NCBI GenBank assembly: GCA_021798135.1
Contig: JAJZYI010000061.1
Location: 1 to 13,056, forward strand
Length of the DNA: 13,056 nucleotides
Source: Actinomycetes bacterium
GTDB taxonomy: Bacteria; Actinomycetota; Acidimicrobiia; Acidimicrobiales; UBA8190
Direction of reading: 5' to 3'
Part shown: positions 4,937-11,268 of the stretch, in pieces
Layout of the letters: each line of letters begins with the position of its first letter
Position numbering within the stretch: the first letter of the stretch is position 1
The notes under the pieces: generated by a model
Seen by the model: the letters and a program-made list of their open reading frames with translations, nothing else
What the model was told of the DNA's origin: nothing
The model's database searches: none
Program-made: the position numbers and the translations under genes

Positions 4937-6355
4937 TCAGGCGCCCGCGGCGTCGACCTCGGCGGTGGTGCCGGAGCCGTCGGCCGACGGCCACGTGCCG
5001 GGCCCGTCCACCAGCGTGGCGGTCGCGCCCTGGCCGTCCGGGCGTTCGGCGGGCAGCGGGGGCAGTGGCGGGTCGGAAGCGATGGTGCGGGACGCGCCGC
5101 CGGTGCCCGCGGGCTGCCGTGCCGGGGGGCGGGCCATGGCGAGCGGCACCAGGCTGTCGTCGGGCGATGCGGGTGCCGTTGCCGGCGCCGCGGCTGTCGC
5201 CGCCGCCATCGCTGTCGCCGCCGCCGGGGACCGCCCGACCTCGGGTGCCGGGGGAGGGCTGCCCGGTCCGGCGCCGGCGACGGGCGCGTCGCGCTGGGCC
5301 GGAGGGTCCTGCGCGACGGGGACGTCACGCAGGCCGGCCGGCCCGCGCTGGGCCGTCGCCTCCCGCGGCGCTGCCGGCGCGGCCGGTGCGACCGGTGCCG
5401 CGACGGACGTGGCACCCACCGGCTGGGTGGTCGACGTGGCGGGCGGGAGGCCCGCCGACGTCGGGTTCACGGCGGCCGTCCGGGAGGGTGCGGCGCCGGG
5501 AGCAGGCGTGCCGGGCGGGGTGCCGGGCGCTCCGGCGGCGCTGCCGTTGGCCGCCGCACCGCCCGGTGGCGTGCCGGCGGGTCCGGCCGTCGGGTGCGCT
5601 CCGCCCGGTGCCGTCGGGGTGGCACCCGGCGCTTGAGGGGCGGCACCCGGAGCGGCAGAGGCGGCAGGGGCGGCACCCGGCGCCGGCTGGCGCGTGCCGG
5701 CGTGGCGGGCGCGCGACGGGTACGGCTCCGCCGGCGGCGGAGGCGGTGGCGTGTCGGCCTGGGAGCGCGTGAGCGCGACGGTGCCGCCGGTCACCACGAC
5801 CAGTCCCTCGTCGGCCATGGTGCGCACGGACCGGATGGTGTCGACCTGGTCCCGGCCGGTCGCCGCCACCAGGTCGACGACCCGCATCCCGTGGTTGCCG
5901 ACCACGGCCAGGATCTGCCACTGGTCGGCGGTCAGCTGGACGTTGGCGCCGGGCGGGGCCGGCGCGATGTGGACGGTGGCGTCGAGGGGCACCCGGCGCA
6001 GCAGGTCCCGCCACTCGGCGACCTGGGGCAGCACCGAGGCCAGGACGTCGCCGACGGCCGTGGCGGGGACCGGTTCGGGGGCCGCCCGGCCGGCCGTGAA
6101 GTAGAACCACCCGTCCTCGAGCAGCGACAGCTCGAACACGGCCTGGGGGACGCTGCCGGTGCCGCGGACGGCGGCGCCGTTGAGGTCCCCGCCGCGCACC
6201 CACAGGCGCCCGTCGGTGCCGCCGGCGACGACGAGGACCTCGCCCGTGTGGTGCCCGGCAGCCAGCAGGCGCAGCACGTCGGGCAGGGCGAACTCGCGCA
6301 GCGAGCCCACGAGCGAGGCGGCGGGCGTGTCGGTCTGCGTCGGCATCTGCGTCAT
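4937..6355 (-). CDS. DUF4388 (PATAN-like) domain protein with winged-helix-like region and long disordered tail
   Basis: This encodes 472 residues. Residues about 14-115 (SLVGSLREFALPDVLRLLAA, HTGEVLVV, GRLWVRGGDLNGA, VFELSLLEDGWFYFTAG) match the DUF4388/PATAN pattern, a domain seen in bacterial signalling and gliding/polarity-related proteins. Residues about 140-196 (TADQWQILAVVGNHGMRVVDLVAATG, then VRTMADEGLVVV) look like a winged-helix domain of the type often placed after DUF4388. From about 200 to the end the protein is a low-complexity Ala/Pro/Gly/Thr tail of some 270 residues, starting with a run of six prolines. There is no signal peptide or membrane helix. ATG 6355 has GAGG (6365-6362) six bases upstream; a second in-frame ATG is at 6346. 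It is divergent from the methyltransferase gene. The domain call is good; the cellular role is unknown, and a signalling or scaffold role is only inferred. Confidence 0.82.
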   Translation of the reverse strand: MTQMPTQTDTPAASLVGSLREFALPDVLRLLAAGHHTGEVLVVAGGTDGRLWVRGGDLNGAAVRGTGSVPQAVFELSLLEDGWFYFTAGRAAPEPVPATAVGDVLASVLPQVAEWRDLLRRVPLDATVHIAPAPPGANVQLTADQWQILAVVGNHGMRVVDLVAATGRDQVDTIRSVRTMADEGLVVVTGGTVALTRSQADTPPPPPPAEPYPSRARHAGTRQPAPGAAPAASAAPGAAPQAPGATPTAPGGAHPTAGPAGTPPGGAAANGSAAGAPGTPPGTPAPGAAPSRTAAVNPTSAGLPPATSTTQPVGATSVAAPVAPAAPAAPREATAQRGPAGLRDVPVAQDPPAQRDAPVAGAGPGSPPPAPEVGRSPAAATAMAAATAAAPATAPASPDDSLVPLAMARPPARQPAGTGGASRTIASDPPLPPLPAERPDGQGATATLVDGPGTWPSADGSGTTAEVDAAGA

Positions 6356-6383
6356 GTCCCACCTCGCCCCTCCGGCTCCCGTA

Positions 6384-6412
6384 AGAATAGACGCGTTTGG
6401 TAGTTGTTGCCA
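6384..6412 (-). promoter_or_regulatory. Putative promoter of the DUF4388 gene
   Basis: On the - strand TATTCT (6389 to 6384) is a fair -10 box. With 17-base spacing, TGGCAA (6412 to 6407) is a weak -35. The expected start near 6377 leaves a leader of about 20 bases that contains the GAGG ribosome binding site. The -35 overlaps the inverted repeat at 6410-6424. Confidence 0.45.
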
Positions 6413-6424
6413 CACTATTTGTGG
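6410..6424. promoter_or_regulatory. Inverted repeat CCACA-N5-TGTGG, candidate operator
   Basis: CCACACTATTTGTGG is a perfect 5-bp inverted repeat around a 5-base AT-rich centre, in the divergent region between the DUF4388 and methyltransferase genes. It overlaps the presumed -35 of the former and lies about 27 bases upstream of the -10 of the latter. Size and symmetry fit a dimeric regulator site; no regulator is encoded nearby. Confidence 0.4.
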
Positions 6425-6450
6425 TTGGCGTGGGCTGGCAGGCCGGTTGG

Positions 6451-6456
6451 TAGGGT
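6451..6456 (+). promoter_or_regulatory. Putative leaderless promoter -10 box of the methyltransferase gene
   Basis: TAGGGT is followed by GGCCCGC (seven bases) and ATG 6464. This matches the spacing of actinobacterial leaderless promoters and argues against the upstream in-frame start at 6404, which would place the promoter inside the coding region. The nearest -35-like TTGGCG (6425-6430) is 20 bases away, which is too far to be convincing. Confidence 0.5.
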
Positions 6457-6463
6457 GGCCCGC

Positions 6464-7495
6464 ATGGTGCGCGGAGCCGCCCGACCCGTGGTGGCTGCGG
6501 CACGCCGCCTGCTCGAACGCGCCGCCGCCCGGCCCGGCGTGGCGCGGGTGATGCGCAGGACCGCCGCCGAGCTCCAGGACGCCCTGCGGCGGAGCCACTG
6601 GCGCTCCGACCGGCGCAACGAGCTGTACGGCGCCAGCTACTACGGGATAGGGCGCGATCCCGGCGGGGACCGGGCGGGGCGGTCCGGCTACGCCAGGTAC
6701 GACCGGGTCACGTCCAACGCCGAGGTGGCGGGCCACCTGGTGTGGCGGACGTTCGGCGGCGCCAGGACGGTGCTCGACGTCGGCTGCGCGACCGGACTGG
6801 TGGTCGAGGTGCTGCGCGAGCTGGGCCTGGACGCCCAGGGGTGCGACGTGAGCGCCTACGCGGTGGCGAACCCGTCGCCGGGTGCCGACGGCCACCTGCG
6901 CGTCGGCGACCTGCTCGGCGGCCTGCCGTACGGGGACGGCGCCTTCGACGTGGTCACCGCGCTGGAGACGCTCGAGCACCTGCCCCCCGACCAGGTCGAC
7001 CGGGCGCTCGGGGAGCTCCGCCGGGTGTGCGGCGGCGTGCTCTACGCCACGATCCCCTCGTTCGGCCCCAACGGGGGCGGCGGGCCCGACGGGCACATGG
7101 TGGGCAAGGTGCGGCCCGAGCGCATGGAGCACTACCGCTCGCTCGGGGAGGGGTACGCCGGCCCGGTGGCCTTCGACGACCTCGCCCGTGACGCGGCCGG
7201 GAACCCGGTGGAGGGCCACCTGACCATCGCCTCGTTCGGGTGGTGGACCGAGCGGTTCGCCGCGGCCGGGTTCCGCCGGCGGGCCGACGTGGAGCGCCGC
7301 ATGGTCGGCGACCTGGTGCCCGAGCTCGCCGCCGCGTGGAACCTGTACGTGCTGACCGTCCCGGGCGCCGACGAGGCCCTGCTCGCCGACCGGGCGCCGG
7401 GCAGCAGCCTGGTCTCGCTGGGCCTGCGCCACCCGCTGTACGAGGGGGCCGGCGCTCCCGGCGCCGAAGGCGGCGCGACGGCTACTGGACCGTGA
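6464..7495 (+). CDS. Class I SAM-dependent methyltransferase
   Basis: This encodes 343 residues. Motif I is TVLDVGCATGLVVEVL (102-117), the SAM-binding glycine loop. The acidic end of strand 2 is CDVSAYAV (127-134), motif GDLLGGLPY (148-156) follows, then FDVVTALETLEHLPPDQVDR (161-180) is the Methyltransf_11/23 motif IV/V region. ELYGASYYG (53-61), before the domain, resembles the 'YYD..YY' entry segment of methyltransferases found in glycan and natural-product loci. A second region (MEHYRSLGEGYAGPVAFDD, GHLTIASFGWWTERFAAAGF) may shape the acceptor site. The substrate cannot be read from sequence. ATG 6464 is chosen on the leaderless TAGGGT box; an in-frame start at 6404 would add 20 residues. 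Its last 14 bases overlap the end of the convergent L,D-transpeptidase gene. No partner sugar or lipid genes are adjacent. Confidence 0.88.
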   Translation: MVRGAARPVVAAARRLLERAAARPGVARVMRRTAAELQDALRRSHWRSDRRNELYGASYYGIGRDPGGDRAGRSGYARYDRVTSNAEVAGHLVWRTFGGARTVLDVGCATGLVVEVLRELGLDAQGCDVSAYAVANPSPGADGHLRVGDLLGGLPYGDGAFDVVTALETLEHLPPDQVDRALGELRRVCGGVLYATIPSFGPNGGGGPDGHMVGKVRPERMEHYRSLGEGYAGPVAFDDLARDAAGNPVEGHLTIASFGWWTERFAAAGFRRRADVERRMVGDLVPELAAAWNLYVLTVPGADEALLADRAPGSSLVSLGLRHPLYEGAGAPGAEGGATATGP

Positions 7496-8639
7496 CGAGG
7501 GTGCCGATCGGGGTGTAGGGCCACACCACCGCCGCGTTGGCCGGCGGCATCTCGACACAGCCGTCGCTCTGCGGGAAGCCGTAGCGGGCGCGGACGAAGC
7601 CGTGCAGGGCGTCGCCGCCGTCGAAGTAGCTCACCCAGGGGATGCCGGTGTCGTGGTAGGTGGTGCCGTTGGGGTTGGTCCCGCTCATCGTCGTGACCCG
7701 GTAGCGCAGGTACACCGGGAAGGTGCCCGGGGTGGTGACGGCGCCGGGCACCCCGGTGTTGGCGACCGACTGGTACACCATGGTGCCGTCACGCCAGACG
7801 TGCACCGTCTCGGGCAGGGCCGTGGTCACGTCGACCCAGTCCCAGTGCCCGTACGGGTTCGTCTGGCCCTGCGCGGCGGCGGCCAGCAGCGCCGACCAGA
7901 CGAGCGGTCCGGCGATGCCGTCGGTGGCGAGCCCGTGCTGGTCCTCGAACGACATCACGGCGCCCCTGGTGATCACGCCGTACTGCCCCGGCACCCACTG
8001 CGAGGTGATGGCGGCCGGCAGCGTCGTCCAGCGCCACAGGAACCCGCCGGGCTGCGCCAGCGCCAGCTGGGCCGGCGGGACGGGCGCGCTGCTCTGCGGC
8101 ATGAAGGCGACGGGCAGGTAGCCCTGCAGGGCGAGGAGCTGCTGCAGCCGCATCGTGGTCATCGGCGCCACCGTGAACCGGTCGGCCACCGACGCGGCCA
8201 GGCGCGTGCCGTCGGTCGCCTGCACGCCGAGCGGGCCGCCCGGGACGACCACGCTGATCGCCGTGCCGGGCGGCAGCGACGCCGACGGCGTGAACGTCAT
8301 CGTGTCGGGGCTGCTGCGGGCCCACGTGCCGGGAACGGCGGGCTGCAGCGCCGGCGTGGCCGACCCGGGGGCGATGGCGTGGGAGAACTGGACCGTCAGG
8401 GTGGCGTCGGGCGCCACGCCGGTGGCGCCGTCGGCGGGCGTCGCCGAGACCACCGTCAGCGGCGGCACCGGCGGCGGCGGGCTCGAGGCCGGACGCGCGT
8501 GGTCGGCCGCCGGGACTCCGTGCCGGCTCGTGACGAGCATCGCCCCGGTCACGACCAGGGCGCAGGCGACTGCGGCGACGCCGACCGGCAACCACGCCTG
8601 CCGGCTGGGGCGGTGCCGCGCTCCACGGTTCCAACCCAT
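7482..8639 (-). CDS. L,D-transpeptidase (YkuD fold) with N-terminal membrane anchor and Ig-like domain
   Basis: This encodes 385 residues. A basic N-terminus and hydrophobic segment (about 16-36, LPVGVAAVACALVVTGAMLV) act as a signal anchor; no lipobox is evident. A Pro-rich linker (49-60) leads to an Ig-like (Big_5-type) domain, about 60-157 (SATPADGATGVAPDATLTVQFS). Residues about 162-250 resemble a peptidoglycan-binding fold (GVITRGAVMSFEDQHGLATDG). The YkuD domain (about 268-384) has His346 (LHGF) and the nucleophile motif QSDGCVEM with Cys361. The enzyme would form 3-3 crosslinks in peptidoglycan or attach proteins to it, outside the membrane. The usual Arg after SxGC(V/I) is replaced by Glu363. 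ATG 8639 has AGGAGG (8654-8649) with a 9-base spacer. It ends inside the convergent methyltransferase gene. The fold call is firm; the exact in vivo bond is inferred. Confidence 0.92.
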   Translation of the reverse strand: MGWNRGARHRPSRQAWLPVGVAAVACALVVTGAMLVTSRHGVPAADHARPASSPPPPVPPLTVVSATPADGATGVAPDATLTVQFSHAIAPGSATPALQPAVPGTWARSSPDTMTFTPSASLPPGTAISVVVPGGPLGVQATDGTRLAASVADRFTVAPMTTMRLQQLLALQGYLPVAFMPQSSAPVPPAQLALAQPGGFLWRWTTLPAAITSQWVPGQYGVITRGAVMSFEDQHGLATDGIAGPLVWSALLAAAAQGQTNPYGHWDWVDVTTALPETVHVWRDGTMVYQSVANTGVPGAVTTPGTFPVYLRYRVTTMSGTNPNGTTYHDTGIPWVSYFDGGDALHGFVRARYGFPQSDGCVEMPPANAAVVWPYTPIGTLVTVQ

Positions 8640-8648
8640 GTGTGCGGG

Positions 8649-8666
8649 CCTCCTACCGCGAATCTA
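8649..8666 (-). promoter_or_regulatory. Putative -10 box and Shine-Dalgarno of the L,D-transpeptidase gene
   Basis: On the - strand TAGATT (8666 to 8661) matches TAnnnT, and AGGAGG (8654 to 8649) is a strong ribosome binding site nine bases before ATG 8639. A start about seven bases after the -10 would leave a leader of only about 15 bases that just includes the Shine-Dalgarno, so the true -10 could be a little further upstream. No clear -35 is seen. Confidence 0.4.
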
Positions 8667-8722
8667 CCAGCGGGCCCCTGGCCGGCCGGTGGCGGGTGGT
8701 GCATCGGTAGGGGGTGCAGGCA

Positions 8723-8738
8723 GGCCGTGAGCACGGCC
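8723..8738. promoter_or_regulatory. Perfect inverted repeat GGCCGTG-AG-CACGGCC
   Basis: Seven-base arms flank a 2-base centre in the 203-base gap between the glnD stop (8843) and the L,D-transpeptidase start (8639). The 2-base loop is too tight for a normal RNA hairpin of this full length, so an operator or a slightly opened terminator stem is equally possible. There is no T-tract on the - strand after it. The rest of the gap is GC-rich with no open reading frame I can support, and it holds a GGTGCA direct repeat near 8698-8719. Confidence 0.4.
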
Positions 8739-8842
8739 CCCGAGCGCTTCGGGCGGCGGTCGTGCCCAGCGCCCCCCTCGGCGGCGGTCCCGCCCGGACC
8801 CGGGTCCACGGCCGGTCGCGTGCCGGGGCGGGCGGGCGGCGG

Positions 8843-11212
8843 TCAGGTCCCGTCGGCGGCCCGGACGATGGCGTGCTCGAGCGCCCGCAGCCGCGCCGGG
8901 TCGGTCACCTTGGCCCGCGTCGGCGGGTCGAGCAGGTAGAAGGCGTCGACGACCTCGGCGCCGAGCGTGCTCGCCCGGGCGGCCACCACGTCGAACCCGG
9001 AGTCGAACACGGCGCGGGTGAGCCGGTGCAGGACCCCGACCCCGTCCGCGGTGCGGACGTCGACGACCGTGGCGCTGTCCGACGCGGCGTTGTCGACGGC
9101 CACCCGGGTGGCGACCGGCCGGGCGGTGGTGGGGCGGCGCGCCGCGTCGTAGGTGCGGGCCCTGTCGGCCAGCCGCTGCTCGAGCGGCAGCGTGCCGCGC
9201 AGGGCGGCCTCGAGGTCGTCGGCCACCCGCTCCCAGTCCGGCCAGCGGCCGCGCGCCGGCTCGACGACGAAGCGCTCCACGGCGAAGCCCTCGGCCCCGG
9301 CGACGTCGGCGGAGCGGACGCTCAGGCCGAACAGCGCCAGCACGCCGGTGACGGTGGCGAGCAGCCCAGGGCGGTCGCGGGCGACGACGGTGACCTCGGG
9401 CACCTCGGCGACCAGGACCGACCGGCCGAGCCTGCCGGCCTGGGCCATGAGGGCGCGGTGCCGATCGGTCACGGGGTTGGCCGGCGCCGCGGGCCGAGCC
9501 TCGCCGGCCAGCCGGGCGCGGGCGCGTGCGACCAGGTCGGCGACGAGCCCTGCCTTCCACGGCCCCCACGCGCTCGGCCCGGTGGCGAGGCTGTCGGCCT
9601 CGGTCAGCGCCCCCAGGAGCGACAGCAGCGTGGCGTCGCCGACGGCGTTCGCCACGGCGTCGACGGTGGCCGGGTCGTCGAGGTCGCGTCGGGTCGCCGC
9701 GTCGGGCAGCAGCAGATGGTGGCGGACCATGCCGACGAGCAGGTCGACGTCTGCGGGCGGGAAGCCCATGCGGCCGGCGATGTCGGCCACCACCTGCTCG
9801 CCCACCTCGGTGTGGTCGCCGGGGAAGCCCTTGCCGATGTCGTGGAGGAGCGTGCCGACCAGCAGCAGGTCCGGCCTCGGCGAGCTGAGCGCCAGCGGCG
9901 CGGCCTGTGCGGCCGCCTCGAGCAGGTGCCGGTCGACGGTGAAGCGGTGGTACGCGTTGCGCTGCGGCCTGTTCCGGACCGCCGCCCACTCGGGCAGCAG
10001 CCGCACGAGCAGCCGGTGATGGTCCAGCGCCTCGAGCGCGGTGACGGCGGGTGCCCCCGCCGCCAGGACCCGCACGAACGCCGAGCGCATGTCGTCCGGC
10101 CACGGGTCCGGCGGGGGCGGCACCCGCTCGGAGAGCGTCGCCAGCGTGGCGTGCGCGATGGGCAGCGAGCGCTCGGCGGCCACGGCCGCGACCCGCAGGG
10201 CCAGGGTGGCGTCGCAGGGGCCCGCCCCGTCGGGGTCGAGGACCACCTCGGGACCCGCCCCGTCCCCGGCGGTGACGGCCACGCCCGGCTCCACGCGGGT
10301 GAGGGCCGGCTCGGCGGCCACCTGCTGGCCGCCGGCACGCCGCCAGCGCCGCCGGCGCGCGGACCGCTCGCCGGCGTGCAGCATGCGCCGCCACGTGTCG
10401 TCGGCGATCCACGCCACCGCCCGGCCCGCTTCGGCGACGCGGGCCATCAGGGCGTCGGCGCCGGCCACGCCCAGGGCCGCGGCCACCTCGTCCTGCGACT
10501 GCAGCAGCAGGCGGTCGGTGGCCTGCCCGGCGAGCTTGTGCAGCTCCACGCGCGCGTCGAGGAGCACCTGCCGGGCCGGCTCGAGCGCGGCCAGGTCCAC
10601 CTGCTCCGACGCCGGCAGGCCGGCGCGGGCGACGCAGCGCAGCACGTCCGAGTCGCGCAGCCCCCCGTGGCTCTCCTTCAGGTCGGGCTCGAGGAGGAAG
10701 GCCAGGTCGCCGTGGTCGGCGCGCCGCTGCTCGGCCTGCGCCACCACGTCGGCCTGCCACCCCGCCGCGCGCCGGCGCCACAGGTCGGCGACCTCGGCCA
10801 GCACCGGCTCGGCGACGGCCGGGTCGCCCGCCACCACGCGGCCGTCGAGCAGGCCGAGCTGCACCCGCAGGTCCTCCCCGGCGGCGCGCACCACCTCCGC
10901 CGGCAGGCGGACCGAGTGGTCGAGCCGGGCGCCCTCGTCCCACACCGGGTACCAGACGGCGTCGGCGACGGCGGCGATGTCGCGGCGGCCGCTGTGCACC
11001 AGCACCAGGTCGAGGTCGCTGCCCGGGCACAGCTCGCGCCGGCCGTAGCCGCCGACCGCCACCAGGGCGAGGCCGGCCACGTCGCCGCCGGCGGCGTCGG
11101 CCAGCAGCTGCTGCAGCCAGGCGTCGGTGGCGTCGCTGAACACCGGGCAGAACGCGGCGCCGCGCAGGTCCTCGCGCCGCGAGAGCGCGCTGCGCACCTG
11201 GTGCCAGGACAC
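8843..11212 (-). CDS. glnD: GlnD, PII-protein uridylyl/adenylyltransferase and deuridylylase
   Basis: This encodes 789 residues, family length. The nucleotidyltransferase domain has VAVGGYGRRELCPGSDLDLV (51-70), with GG54-55 and the metal-binding Asp66/Asp68 intact. EPDLKESHGGLRD (175-187) is a GlnD hallmark, and NRPQRNAYHRFTVDRHLLEA (414-433) leads into the HD domain with LLHDIGKG (455-462; His457-Asp458), HTEVG (467-471) and RHH (497-499). Two ACT domains follow at about 606-650 (VTVVARDRPGLLATVTGVLA) and about 715-762 (VVDVRTADGVGVLHRLTRAV). GlnD modifies PII when nitrogen is low and removes the group when glutamine is high; in several actinobacteria the group is AMP. GTG 11212 is favoured by TACCGT six bases upstream; GTG 11197 is an alternative. 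No glnK, glnB or amtB is adjacent, unlike the common amtB-glnK-glnD order. It is divergent from the AGPS-like gene, with a 56-base gap. Confidence 0.95.
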   Translation of the reverse strand: MSWHQVRSALSRREDLRGAAFCPVFSDATDAWLQQLLADAAGGDVAGLALVAVGGYGRRELCPGSDLDLVLVHSGRRDIAAVADAVWYPVWDEGARLDHSVRLPAEVVRAAGEDLRVQLGLLDGRVVAGDPAVAEPVLAEVADLWRRRAAGWQADVVAQAEQRRADHGDLAFLLEPDLKESHGGLRDSDVLRCVARAGLPASEQVDLAALEPARQVLLDARVELHKLAGQATDRLLLQSQDEVAAALGVAGADALMARVAEAGRAVAWIADDTWRRMLHAGERSARRRRWRRAGGQQVAAEPALTRVEPGVAVTAGDGAGPEVVLDPDGAGPCDATLALRVAAVAAERSLPIAHATLATLSERVPPPPDPWPDDMRSAFVRVLAAGAPAVTALEALDHHRLLVRLLPEWAAVRNRPQRNAYHRFTVDRHLLEAAAQAAPLALSSPRPDLLLVGTLLHDIGKGFPGDHTEVGEQVVADIAGRMGFPPADVDLLVGMVRHHLLLPDAATRRDLDDPATVDAVANAVGDATLLSLLGALTEADSLATGPSAWGPWKAGLVADLVARARARLAGEARPAAPANPVTDRHRALMAQAGRLGRSVLVAEVPEVTVVARDRPGLLATVTGVLALFGLSVRSADVAGAEGFAVERFVVEPARGRWPDWERVADDLEAALRGTLPLEQRLADRARTYDAARRPTTARPVATRVAVDNAASDSATVVDVRTADGVGVLHRLTRAVFDSGFDVVAARASTLGAEVVDAFYLLDPPTRAKVTDPARLRALEHAIVRAADGT

Positions 11213-11218
11213 CGGCGG

Positions 11219-11224
11219 ACGGTA
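11219..11224 (-). promoter_or_regulatory. Putative leaderless promoter -10 box of glnD
   Basis: On the - strand TACCGT (11224 to 11219) is followed by six bases and GTG 11212. No Shine-Dalgarno is seen before this GTG, which fits leaderless translation. It overlaps the palindrome GGTACC (11221-11226). Confidence 0.45.
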
Positions 11225-11254
11225 CCACGGTCGGGCACGCCGATCGCCGGGCGT

Positions 11255-11268
11255 GGCAGCATGCTGCC
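11255..11268. promoter_or_regulatory. Perfect 14-bp palindrome abutting the AGPS-like start codon
   Basis: GGCAGCATGCTGCC reads the same on both strands and ends one base before the GTG at 11269. On the + strand CAGCAT (11257-11262) lies six bases from the GTG and could serve as a degenerate leaderless -10, so a protein bound to the palindrome would sit on the promoter. A strong GC stem there would also cover the start region of an mRNA with a longer leader. Function is not shown. Confidence 0.45.

Noticed and set aside
6404..6463. Upstream in-frame start for the methyltransferase at 6404
   Set aside because: It would put the TAGGGT box and the inverted repeat inside the coding region, and the added residues are not conserved-looking.
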